Shown here: positions 37,124 to 48,379 of the stretch, piece by piece
Numbering within the stretch: position 1 is the first letter of the stretch
Layout of the letters: the number at the start of each line of letters is the position of its first letter
Assembly: GCA_020226215.1 (NCBI GenBank)
Contig: CM035234.1
Coordinates: 69,527,823 to 69,591,822 of the forward strand
Direction of reading: 5' to 3'
DNA length: 64,000 bases
Source of the DNA: Sindora glabra
Taxonomy: Eukaryota; Streptophyta; Magnoliopsida; Fabales; Fabaceae
Made by a program: the position numbers and the translations under genes
The notes under the pieces: model-generated
Database searches by the model: none
Told to the model about the DNA's origin: nothing
The model's input: the letters and a program-made list of their open reading frames with translations, nothing else

Positions 37124-37643
37124 TATAGATATATATATAACATGATAGTATTAAAAATTTTCTTTAGACAAAATTAGCCTTATTTTAAAAATAAATTTAT
37201 CATTATCTAATAATTACACATTTTTAATATTTTATAATTACTTTAATTAATAATAATTGATATACTTTTTTTTTTACCTAGTCTATATGTAAAAAAAGGC
37301 TAAAATAGGTTAAGACTAAATTATAAATTATAATAAGTTAAAATAAGTTAAGGGTAAATTATTAATATTTTTAAACCCAAATCATTAATATATTTTTAAG
37401 GTTAAACTAGGCTACATAATAGTTATCAATTGTGTAGAGTGATGCAAAAATAAGTTAAAATTAAAATAGAAATTATAAATTTTATTCTAAGTACATCATA
37501 TTATAATGGATCTAGAGGCATATGATTAATTTATCCTCTGTTAATCATATAAAATAAGTAAATTGGATTATATTATATTATTTCATGTAAAATTCAAATA
37601 CTTAGTAAAACATGATGGTATTTGCTTATACTATCATGTGTCC
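36928..37643. mobile_element. MITE with GGACATGATAGTATA inverted ends
   Basis: Left end GGACATGATAGTATAAAAT and reverse complement of right end GGACACATGATAGTATAAGC align well with a two-base gap. The interior is AT-rich, contains internal repeats of ACATGATAGTATA, and a GATA microsatellite. No target duplication could be settled. The ends resemble those of the 57576-58116 element. Confidence 0.55.
37071..37140. repeat. (TA)n-(GATA)n microsatellite
   Basis: TA units followed by about seven AGAT units and then TA again, inside the MITE. From 37644 to 39500 only AT-rich spacer is visible. Confidence 0.9.
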
Positions 37644-39505
37644 CTAATGCACCATATGGGCCTATAGTATAAAATATTTTACATTAAGAGTGAATTATAT
37701 TTAAATTCTAAATTTGAATCCATGTTTATTGTACAAGTATTTAATATTAAAATAATTCTTTTTAAGTTAAAGATGCAATACATTTAAATAGAAAAATAAA
37801 TTAAGCCTTTACATCCAATCAATATTTAGTTAATTTTTTTAAAGTATTTGCATGAAATTCTTTTAAATTATGAAATTTTTATTAATTGTCCTACTAATTA
37901 TCATTAATAAGTAAAATTTGATATTGTTGATAGCCTTTTACTTAAGTGACATCCAATAATATTTGAAAGCTTTATGCTATCTACTTGATGTAAAATTCTA
38001 TCTTTAATCTTTGTGTATATGCACCTAATGGCTTAACCACTCTTACAATTACTAAAAATATTTAATATTATAATTCAAAACTCAATATTAGAATATGTAT
38101 CATAATATAAAAAAATAAAAACACAGAGAAAAGACATATAATAATATGATATAAAATAATATATAATATTATATCAAAATTTTAAATAATAAAATATAGT
38201 TTTCAATATGGAAAAAGAACAACAATTTGGAGAACTTATATGATATTTTTTAAAAGTTTTGTATCTTCTATTCTATTCAGGATTTGATTATTTTATATGT
38301 ATGTGTCTAATGGTTTAACTACTTTTTACCATTAATTCAAAATTTAAAATTAGTGTTTTGGATTTAATTTTTTATTTGTAGTTAGTATAATTATAAAAAT
38401 ATAACTTTTAGTGGTATTTAATAGGTCAATTAATACATATGTGATAATTTGATGAAAGAATTTCAAGGCAAAAGCTTGAGAAATTTTAGGTAAGATTCAT
38501 TTTTTTTTAGTAATTTCATCCTTATACTTTCCTTTATTGTGAACGAAATTTTAGAGTTTATTTGCGCTTGTGATTAGTTCTCAATCATAACTTTAATTTA
38601 AACCATTTAATATAATAAATATTCATATTTTATATAATTACATTATAGAACCTCAATCACAAAAATAAAAAAAAGAATAAAAGATATAATTTTACTCATG
38701 CATATTTTTTTTTGTGAATGTGATTATATTGTATATTTTTTAATATTTATTTTAGACTATAACAATTTATCATTCCAATAAATTACTCTTCATTATTATT
38801 ACCTTATATAACAATATAAGTTCAAAAAATGTTAGTTGTATCAAATAATGGCAAAAATATTTAAATTAATAATTATAAAAACTTAGTTACAATAAAAAGA
38901 TAAATGTAAGAACTTGATTAAATAAATATAAAGAAGCTTGAAAATTAATAGAAGGGTAATTCTTTGATACTTCCTTGAAATAAGAAGTACTAATATGATT
39001 TCTATAACTATTTATATAATTCTTACAACATTTTCATAAAATTTTATAATTTTTTTTGAATTTGTAAAATTTTTATATTACAAGTATTATTGTTCATGTT
39101 ACAAGATTTTTTTAAAAAAATTATAGATTTTCTAAATTTTTTATGTTACAAGAATTATTGTTCATGTCACAAATTTAAATTATATCAATTTGGTACTTTG
39201 TATAATTTTAATATCAATTTCATTTATTACACATTATCTGTCAATTATTTTAGTATTTTATTTCTATAGTTGTTACCCATTAATAAAATATTAATAAAGG
39301 GAAAAATTAACAAATTAATTGTTTATGAAATATAAAAAATTGATGCAAGATATTTGTAAGGAACAAATTTAATGCAAACAAAATTTGTGACAAAACAAAC
39401 AAGATTTTAATTAATAGAAAATAATTTTTAAATTAAATACATAAAACTTTTTAGTATGAGAGTATTTTTGTTATGTATTCATATAATATTTTATTGTTAT
39501 ATAAT

Positions 39506-39763
39506 TGTTATAAATACATTGTATGTGGATGTCCATATTCATCTTCCATATTTATGTACTTTAGATATTCATCTCTCCCATTCATCTCCCATGTTCATGT
39601 CATGAAATTTAAGATGTAACCTTTGGATTACTTATACTTGTGCCTATAAATAAGCACTTTATTTATATTAAGATGATATGAAGAAAATTAAAAAAATACT
39701 TCTCTTATTCTCTAACTTCTCTAAATTTTTCTTTCTTTATCTCTTTTATGTTATTTCATAATA
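39506..39763 (+). repeat. 5' LTR of the plus-strand copia element
   Basis: 258 bp, from TGTTATAAATACATTG to TTTCATAATA (terminal CA probably mutated to TA). TATA box TATAAATAA at 39645-39653. Confidence 0.9.
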
Positions 39764-39776
39764 TGTTATCAACACG
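39764..39776 (+). other. Primer binding site of the plus-strand copia element
   Basis: TGTTATCAACACG abuts the LTR. A TTATCAGCACG-type site is usual for this group of plant copia elements; the tRNA primer is not assigned here. Confidence 0.55.
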
Positions 39777-39881
39777 AATTACTCTTGATCATCCAAGCCT
39801 ACTCACAAGAAACTAGTAGTATTAGTAAGATCCTTCCCTCTTACTTGTTATGTTTTCTATTTGTTTTTCAATCCTACCATC

Positions 39882-40895
39882 ATGTCAAATCTTACAAAAC
39901 TTGAAATTGCAAAATTAGTGATATTTTGGGCAAGAATTATTTATCTTGGATATTAGATGCTGAAATTCATCTTGATACTATAGGTCTTAGAAACACCATC
40001 AAAAAAGCAAAAAATGAATCAATGCAAAATTGCTCTAAGGCAATGATTTTCCTACGTCATCACCTCTATGAGGGATTAAAATATGAATACCTATAGTGAA
40101 AGATCCACTTGTGCTCTAAAATAATTTGAAACAAAGGTATGACCAATAGAAAAGTGCTATTCTCCCAAAGGCTTGTTATGACTAGATGCATTTATGATTG
40201 CAAGGTTTTTAATTAGTTAGTGAATATAACTTTGTAATGTTCTGTATTAGCTCTCAATTAAAAGTATTTGGAGAAGAAATTACTAAGAAAGATATGTTAG
40301 AGAAAACTTTCTCTACTTTTCATGCCTCGAATATGCTCTTGCAACAACAATATCGAGAAAAAGGATTTGAAAAATACTCATAGTTAATTTCATGTCTTCT
40401 TGTGGTTGAATAAAACAATAAGCTATATTGATGAAAATTCATGAAGCTTGTTTAACTGGTTTTGCTCCATCCCTTAAAGTGAATGCGCGTATAAGCAATG
40501 ATAGTAGATGAGAATGAGGATGTGGTCGTGGTCAAGGTTGTGTTCCTGGCTGAGGAAGAAATAATAAATATGCTCCTTACAACCAGAAGTGGAATAAGAA
40601 AGAAAAAAAACAAATAAGCACAAGTGAAAAAAAGAAGCATGTTCAAAATTCAGGAAGTTCATGTTATCGATGTGGTATGAATGGACACTGGTCATGTACC
40701 TATCGTACAAAAAAATACCTTGTTGATCTTTATCAAGCATCAATGAAAGAAAAGGAAAAAGGTGTTGACATGAATTTTTGTAAACTATATAATGACTTTG
40801 CCAATGATCCTATAAATACCCCTCATTTAGATATATCAAATTTCTTTGTTGATTCACAAGAAAATAATGATGCTATTGGTGGAGAGAAATATTGA
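39882..40895 (+). pseudogene. Copia gag with damaged zinc knuckle
   Basis: ATG at 39882 starts MSNLTKLEIAKL; frames continue with GKNYLSWILDAEIHLDTIGL after a shift, matching the N-terminal Gag of the other copy. The C-terminal open piece 40677-40895 follows a knuckle reading CYRCGMNGHWSCTY, in which the last cysteine of CX2CX4HX4C is tyrosine. VDLYQASMKEKEK comes next, as in the family. The minus-strand frames at 40452-40743 are antisense shadows. Confidence 0.85.
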
Positions 40896-41053
40896 AAATA
40901 AGTTTGTATGCTTTATATTTTTCCATTTGATTTATTTTGTTAAACATATAAGTCAATTCAAAATTATAATTTTAAATATGAGTTTTATTTCATGTTCATT
41001 TAGTCACTTTGTAAAACTTTTGTTTTGATTTATTTAATTTTATAAAAGAAAAT

Positions 41054-41266
41054 ATGAATGGAGATATATGTCTCACAAATAGTGCAACAACTTATACAAT
41101 CCTAAAATATAAGAAATATTTTTCTCAATTAAACATAGGTGAAACTTATGTTACTACAATTTTTAGTAGTACAAGATTAATTGAAGGATCTAGACTAATT
41201 ATTATTGCATTACTAAAAGGAAAAAAAATTACTATAAACAATGCTTTATTCTTTTCTAAGTCTTAA
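41054..41266 (+). pseudogene. Copia aspartic protease, catalytic Asp lost
   Basis: The open segment reads CLTNSATTYTIL where the active-site loop should have D-S-A/G-T; Asp is replaced by Asn, a G-to-A change. Downstream STRLIEGSRLIIIALLKG matches the flap region. The minus-strand copy at 14558-14836 keeps the Asp. The region between gag and this segment is broken by stops. Confidence 0.82.
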
Positions 41267-41469
41267 AGAAATATATTAAGTTTTAAGGATATTCATCATA
41301 ATGGATATCACATAGAGACTGCATGTGAGGGAAATAATGAATACCTCTATATTACATGCATTGTTTTAGGAAAGACAATGCTACTAGAAAAATTACCCAC
41401 TTTCTCTTCTGGCCTGTACTACTCAAGAATTAGTACAATTGAGATTCATGCTACACTAAACTAGAAGTT

Positions 41470-42640
41470 TATTCTTTCAGAAATATTTACTATTTGGCAT
41501 GAAAGGTTTAGCCATCTTAGATCACTAATAATGTGAAAAATTATTGAGAATTCATATGAGCACCCATTGAAAAACTTGAAGAATTTTCAATCTAAAGAAT
41601 TCTTATGCCCTACATGTTCTCTTGGTAAATTGATTATTAAGCCATCACTAGCTAAAGTTGGAGTTGAATTCTCTAGCATTTCTAGAATGTACACAAGGTG
41701 ACATATGTAGGCCTATTCACCCACCATGTGGACCATTAAAATATTTTATGGTATTAATAGACACATTTAGCAAATGATCTTATGTATGTTTGCTATTAAC
41801 TCATAACTTAGCAACTATAAGATTGCTTGCTCAAGTTATTTGATTAAGAGTACAATTTTCAGCTTACCTTATCAAGATTATTTATCTTGATAATATTAGT
41901 GAATTGTCTTTTCAAGCTTTTAATGACTATTACATGTCAATTGGAATAAATGTTGAACATCCTATAGCTCATGTTCATACACAAAATGGCTTAGTTGAAT
42001 CATTTATTAAACGATTTGAGTTAATAGCTAAACTTATGCTTATGAAAGCAAAACTCCCTATTTTTGCTTGAGGACATGTAATTCTACATGCAGTAGCACT
42101 CATGCACATTAAGCCAACTAATTATTATAAATACTTCTTTTTACAATTAGTTTATGGTCATAAGCTAAATATTTCTCATCAAAATTTTTTGAATGTGCAG
42201 TATATGTTCTAATAGCTCCACCACAATATACTAAGATGGGACCTTAAAGGAGATTGGGAATATATGCTAGGTATGATTCCCCTTCTATTGTAAAATATAT
42301 CGAGCCTATTATAGGGGACTTATCTACAATACATTTTGCTGATTGTCATTTCAATAAATTTATTTTTCCACATTAGAGGGAGAAAGGAACAAATAGTTAG
42401 TTAAAGAAATTATGTGGAATAATTTGCAACATATTGATCCTTATACAAAATAATGCACACTTGAAATTCAAAAGATAATCTACTTATAAAGTACAGCAAA
42501 TTAACTGCCATATACATTCATTGACTTAAAGAGAATGACTGAGTCACACATACTAGCTGCCATTCTATAAGGATTGATGTCCCTGAAGGATAATCTATTA
42601 ACAAAAATAACTAATGAGTCTAAGGCATGTTAGAACCATA
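41470..42640 (+). pseudogene. Copia integrase remnant
   Basis: The zinc-binding head is recognisable: WHERFSHLRS near 41485 and CPTCSLGKL near 41605, giving the HHCC pattern. The catalytic core follows in shifting frames. Past 42640 comes the linker to RT, with a lysine-rich KGAIIKDKLSKEIDTPQES segment. Confidence 0.75.
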
Positions 42641-44470
42641 GTAGACCAATTAGTTCAAAATATAAAAATCCTTGCAAAAGGAAAAAAGGAGCGATTATTA
42701 AAGATAAGCTTAGTAAAGAAATAGATACTCCTCAAGAGTCTATAGACATAACAAACAATATATAACTCCAAAAGAAGTTAAGGTAATTAAAAATGATGAA
42801 GATGATGAAAATGAGGAGATCTCAATAAATTATATTTCTACAGGAAAAAGATTGAACCACAAGGAAATAGTTATGAACAATATTTTTACATATCATATAG
42901 CACTTGATATGATGAATGAAAATAAGGATCATGAACCTAGATCCATTGATGAGTGTCGACATAGATATAATTGGCCAAAATGGAAAAATGTAATTTAAAT
43001 AGAATTGAATTCAAGTTTTTAGACCTTTAGTCCAAATACATGAATGTATAATACCTGTTGGATACAAATGGGTATTTATGCCTAAATGAAATGAGAAAAA
43101 TGAAGTTATAAGATATAAAGCACCGGTTGTTACCCAAAGTTTTATATAGAGACCTAGAATTGATTATGAGTTCACTTATTCTCCTATGGTGGATGCAGTC
43201 ATATTTTGCTATCTCATTAGTTTAATAGTATATGAAAAACTTGACATGCATCTTATGGATATTATTGAAACCTATTTATATGGCTCACTTGATCATGACA
43301 TCTACATGAAAATCCTAAAAGGATTTAAGATGCCTGAAGCATGTAATTCAAAGTCTTGAAAACTTTATTCAATTAAATTATAAAAATTTTTGTATGGACT
43401 AAAGCAATTTGGATGAATGTGGTATCATCATCTTAATGAATACTTGTTAAGGGAAGGGTATAAGAATGACTAAATATGTCCATGTGTTTTCATAGGGCAA
43501 ATAAATTCTAGATTTGTAATTATTATTGTATATGTTGATGATTTGAATATTATTGGAAATTTTGAAAAGATTCAAAAGGTAGATTTGAAATGAAAGATCT
43601 TGGACAAACAAAGTTCTACCTTGCCTTGCAAATGGAATATTTGAAAGATGGAATTTTTATACATCAATCAACTTATACTCAAAATGACAAAGCACATCCA
43701 TTGAGTACCTCAATAGTTGTTCAATCACTTGATGTGGAAAAGGATGTTTTTCAACCTTGAGATAATAATGAAAAGGATTTTGGTCTTGAAGTACCATATC
43801 TTAGTGCTATTGGTACACTAATGTATCTTGCTAACAATATAAAACTTGATATAGCTTTTGCTATTAGCTTGTTAGCAAGGTTTAGTTTCTCTCTAACTCA
43901 AAGACATTGGAATGAAATTAAATATAGCTATTGATACAGGCATATTATATGTAAATGGATCTAGACCAGAGCTCATAGGTTATGCAAATGTTAATATTTA
44001 TCTTATCCACATAAAGCTCAATCTTAAATGGTTATTTATTTACAAGTGGTAATATAGCTATTTCATGGTGTTCCACCAAACAAACACTTGCCACCACCTC
44101 TTCCAATCATCCATAGATTACAACAATTCATGAAGCAAGTTGAGAATGTGTTTGATTAAGGTCTATAACCTAACATATTCAAGAGAAGTGTGGGCTATCC
44201 TCTTATAAAGAAACTCCAACTTTACTTTTTGAAGATAATGCTGCATGTATAGCTCAATTGAAGGAAGGATATATCAAATGAGATTGAATAAAGCACATTT
44301 CATTAAAATTCTTCTTCACCCATGATCTTTAAAAGAAAGGTAACATTAATGTTTAACAAATTTGTTCAAATGATAACTTAGTAGACCTATTTACTAAGGT
44401 ATTACCTACCTCAACATTTGAAAGATTAGTATACAAAATTAAAATGCGTCGGCTCAGAGATATTCAATGA
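42640..44470 (+). pseudogene. Copia reverse transcriptase and RNase H remnant
   Basis: The catalytic YVDD box is intact at 43531-43542 within FVIIIVYVDDLNIIGN. Upstream frames show KAPVVTQSFI and downstream MKDLGQTKFYLALQMEYLKD. The RNase H tail ends near 44470, before the purine tract. Many stops and frameshifts. Confidence 0.85.
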
Positions 44471-44591
44471 TGTTATGAATCGGTGGAGTGTACAAGAAAT
44501 AGGGTGCTTTTTTTCCTTCATAATGGTTTTTATTCCACTAGGTTTTTACCTGGTGAGGTTTTAATGAGACATGTTTCATGTACAATAGACA

Positions 44592-44603
44592 CCCAAGAGG
44601 AAG
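44592..44603 (+). other. Polypurine tract of the plus-strand copia element
   Basis: CCCAAGAGGAAG directly precedes the 3' LTR start TGTTATGAATAC. Same position and similar sequence as the tract in the minus-strand copy. Confidence 0.8.
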
Positions 44604-44933
44604 TGTTATGAATACATTATATGTGGATGTCCATATTCATCTTTCCACATTTATGTACCTTAGATATACATTATATATGGATGTCCATATTCATCTTCCA
44701 TATTTATGTAGGTTAGATATTCATCTCCCCCACTCATGTATCCTTTAAATATTCATCCCCCATATTCATGTAATAGAATTTAAGATGTAACCTTTGGATT
44801 ACTTGTACTTGTACCTATAAATAGGCACCTCATTCATATTGAGATGATATGAGGAAAATTAAAGAATATCTCTCTTATTCTGTATCTTCTCCTAATTCTT
44901 CTTTCTATATCTTTTTTATGTTATTTCATAATA
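44604..44933 (+). repeat. 3' LTR with internal 54-bp tandem duplication
   Basis: 330 bp against 258 bp for the 5' LTR. Segment 44613-44666 (TACATTATATGTGGATGTCC onward) is repeated at 44667-44719. TATA box TATAAATAG at 44816-44824. It ends TTTCATAATA like the 5' LTR. Confidence 0.9.
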
Positions 44934-45249
44934 ATAATTAGTGTTATATGAGTGTATTTTTATTTGTGAAATCAACTAATCAACTAAAACTTTGTATAAA
45001 ATTTATTATATTGTAATACTAAAGAAGTAAATTAGTTTGATGGCAAGGCTTAACATTCTTTAACTTGGAAAACTTTGTATAAAATATATTATATTTTAAT
45101 ATTAAAGAAGTAAATTAGTGCAATAATAAGGCTTACCATTTTTTAATTAGAGATTGGAGATTCAAGTGTGATTCCCTATAAATGTAATCTACATCTTTTT
45201 AACAAACTAAGTTTTAATAGTTAACATTGGCTTGATGTGGGTTAAAAGT

Positions 45250-46311
45250 TAGAGGTGTCAATATGGGTTACATTTAACATGTTAGCTTGGAACTGGTATA
45301 ATTTTGCCTAACTTGGGACTGAGACTAGTATAAAAGAGACAACAATGGCCTGACCTGATAAGGGATTAAGACAAGGACTAGTAAGTGTTAACCCACCAGG
45401 TTATTAGGTTAGCCTATTAACCTGATAGTGGCCTAATCTGATAAGGGATTGAGACTAGGACTGGTAAGTATTAACCTACCAGATTATTAGGTTAACCCAT
45501 TAACTTGATAGTAATAAATAATAAATAAATAATTTTTATAATATTTTTAATTTATTTATATATTAAAATAATAATTTTAGCCTCTTAAAATTATACTTCA
45601 ATATATAAAAATTAAAATTATATATATGAATAACATTAAATATTTGTTAATATTAGAATTAATAAATTTATATATTTAATATTATCAATATATATTATAT
45701 AAGTTTATCAAAATAAATAATTATATTATAGTTTGAATTATTTTTTTAATATTTAAATTCTAAATTATTTAAAAAATTTAAATAAAGAACTTTGATATTA
45801 ATTTTAAATATATTATATATATAATATAATAAATTACTATTTATTTTTTATTATTATATATAAATTATTATAATTACTTTTATTAATATATTATTTATAA
45901 AATTATTTATTTATAAATATTTGATAATATATAAATTTTTAAATATAAATATTACATATAATCCTTTAAATTTATCAATATATATTTAATAATATATATA
46001 TATATATTTATATATAATATATATGACTCATTGATATAAATAATAAAATTTTAAGTAATAATAATAATAAAATATAATTATATTTAATAAATAATAGTAA
46101 TAGATTTCAATTAATTAATGATGTAAAATTAATAATAATAAAATATAATGGGTTATAAAAACATGCCTAGTAAATGTCCACATGGGATTGAAATCAATAT
46201 TGTGACAATTCGATTTGAACCTAACCTGGTAAAAGAGTAATTTAGCTTGAAACTAGTCTAATGTACAATTTTTGCTCAGTAAGGTTGGGTTAGCCCATTT
46301 TAACATGTCTA
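45250..46311. mobile_element. hAT-like non-autonomous transposon (1062 bp)
   Basis: Left end TAGAGGTGTCAATATGGGTT and reverse complement of right end TAGACATGTTAAAATGGGCT are imperfect inverted repeats of the TAGRGGTGTCAAA type common in plant hAT elements. A perfect 9-bp repeat GTTAAAAGT flanks both sides (45241-45249, 46312-46320). hAT duplications are normally 8 bp, so one base may be chance. The interior is AT-rich and lacks a transposase. It holds an 83-bp tandem repeat. Confidence 0.78.
45346..45511. repeat. 83-bp tandem repeat, two units
   Basis: Units 45346-45428 and 45429-45511 share TGGCCTGACCTGATAAGGGA-like starts and AGGTTATTAGGTTAGCC-like ends. Subterminal tandem repeats in hAT elements often bind transposase; that role here is inference. 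Confidence 0.85.
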
Positions 46312-46734
46312 GTTAAAAGTATTAATGAATTTTAGTAAATATATAGACCAAATGATAGCTTAGCTCCCAATCGAATCAATAATACAATCAGTTCAATTTA
46401 GATATACAAAATTATTTTAATTAGCTACATTTGTTTTTGTAGCAATTTTATTTTATTTTATTTATTATAATTTATTTGTGACAATATAAGCTACTAACCA
46501 TAAATATAGCATTCTTTCCACATTTGTGCTTGTGGCTAGAAGAATCTGTTAGTCATAAGCAAACTAGTGACAAAAAAAAAGTTATTTATGCCACTAGATC
46601 TTTTCTTCCATGGCAATTTTCTTGTCATGCTCACTTATGCCATGGGTTCATCTAACATCCTGTGGCTAAATAGTACAACCATGAAAATTTTGATCTTGTA
46701 TCATAATGAAAGTGATGATTTTTGCCTTGAGACT

Positions 46735-46825
46735 TTTTTAGAGAGCTTCCTCAATTTTCTTAACCTTGCTTCTTTTAATTGGAATATGTAAAGACCCTTT
46801 GAGTTCTAAGGTGTTTTTTTTATCA
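46735..46825 (-). repeat. 3' LTR remnant of the gypsy element
   Basis: The minus strand starts TGATAAAAAAAACACCTTAG, matching TGATAGAAATGCCTTGGAAC at the 5' LTR start (53663). A purine-rich tract GAAGAAAGAGAAA (46826-46838, minus strand) immediately precedes it and would be the polypurine tract. The frame at 46567-46791 is not a gene. Confidence 0.65.
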
Positions 46826-46838
46826 TTTCTCTTTCTTC

Positions 46839-47318
46839 GAAAAAATTCATCCCTGAACCTTCAATACTTACATCAAAAGGAAAAATGTTAGAAATATTAA
46901 AAGTAGCACTCATATTATACTTACTAAGATGATCCAACTTATAAGTATTATTATTGATTCTTACAAGTATTTGGAACAAACCATCCTTTCTTAGATGTAA
47001 TTTTATTTTCCTTTGAGCTGGGAATCTTTCTTTTCTTATGTGCATAATCACTTAGTTCAAAAATAGTTTTCTTACACCTTTTGTTTATTTGTTAAGCATG
47101 ACTCTTAATTCTCTTCTCAATGGTCTTCTTCACTTGCTCATGCAATTATTTCACTAATTTTGCCTTCTTTTCAACATATAAGCTAACACTCTCCTCAATA
47201 AGTAAAGGTAACAAATCCAAAAAGGTTGGTGAATTAAAATTGTAACAACTTTAAATGGGAAAATGAGTAGAAAAATAAGCATTTCTTTCATAAGCAAACT
47301 CAATATAAGGCAAGCGAT
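46839..47318 (-). pseudogene. Gypsy integrase C-terminal domain
   Basis: The open piece 46806-47051 (minus) contains KERFPAQRKIKLHLRKDGLF, then YKLDHLSKYNMSATFNISNI, the GPF/Y-like tail typical of plant Ty3/gypsy integrases, ending just before the LTR. No chromodomain follows. Confidence 0.8.
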
Positions 47319-47935
47319 CTTCCTAATTCCTCAAGTTCTTCTAAATGATATATCACAACGAAGTAGTTATAGTTCTATTCACTACATTAGTTAGGCTATT
47401 GATTTTTGGATGATAAGTTAATGAAAATAATAACTTTATCCCTAATTTTCCCCATAAGACTTTCCAAAAGTAGCTTATATCTTAATCTTAGGCATTCCAT
47501 GTAATCTCACTATTTCTTTAAAGAAAAGATTAGTTATGTTTGTTATATCATCAGTTTTATACTATAGAATGAAATACGTCATCTTAGAAAACTTGTCAAC
47601 AACAACAAACATGAAATCTTCCTAATTCTTTAGGTTATTCTTAATGATTGATCACAATAAAGTAATTAAAGTTCTATTCAATACCTCAATTGGGCCATTA
47701 GTTTGTGGACAACAAGTTATTAAAAATAACAACTCCATCCCTAATTTGCCCTATAAGAATTTTCCTTATAAGACTTTTGAAAATTAGCTTAAAAACTTCA
47801 TATCTTAATCTACCATAATGTTCTTAAGCATTCCATGTAATCTCACCATTTCTCTAAAGAAAGGATTAGTTATGTTTGTTGCATCACCATTTTGTGTCAT
47901 GGAATGAAATATGCTATCTTGAAAACCTATCAACA
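47318..47935 (-). pseudogene. Gypsy integrase core, tandemly duplicated
   Basis: Two direct units of about 299 bp (47318-47616 and 47617-47935) each encode on the minus strand the integrase core stretch with TNITNLFFKEIVRLHGMPK-like and CHPQT-like motifs. The family has one such core, so this is a duplication within the dead element. Stops interrupt both units. Confidence 0.8.
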
Positions 47936-48379
47936 ATAAGAAACAAAATCTTTTTCCCTTTTAGACTTAGGCAAGCCTAAAATAAAAGGGATAGATGTAT
48001 TAGTTCAAAGGTTAATAAGAATAGGAAGTGAGGTATAAAGATGTGACATAACTTTACATTTGGCCTCTTTACAATTTATACAATTTCTACAAAACTTTTC
48101 CACATCATGCAAAAGAAATGTTCATTTAAAACATCTAAAGTTCTCTTAACACTAAAATCTTTTATCAAACCACCATCATAGGCTTATCTAAAAAGTGAAT
48201 CCTTTAGAGAAATCTTATGCACATGCAATTTATTTTCTCTAAACAGAAATCCATCATGTATATAAAATTTTTGAAAAGTAACTATCTGATATGCATCATA
48301 AACTATAAAAAACTATGACCATTTATATAAAAATCCTTAATGTATTCAAAACCTAGGAACTTTGTATACATAGTAGAGT

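Larger units (their letters stand above)
39506..44933 (+). mobile_element. Ty1/copia retrotransposon, complete outline, dead
   Basis: LTRs at 39506-39763 and 44604-44933, with the perfect target duplication ATAAT at 39501-39505 and 44934-44938. Between them lie gag, protease, integrase, RT and RNase H in copia order, related to the minus-strand element at 10940-18112. The primer site follows the 5' LTR and a purine tract precedes the 3' LTR. All coding parts contain stops. The 3' LTR is longer through an internal duplication. Confidence 0.92.

Noticed and set aside
37071..37140. GATA repeats considered as a regulatory array or CRISPR-like repeat
   Set aside because: Uniform 4-bp units without spacers; a simple microsatellite.
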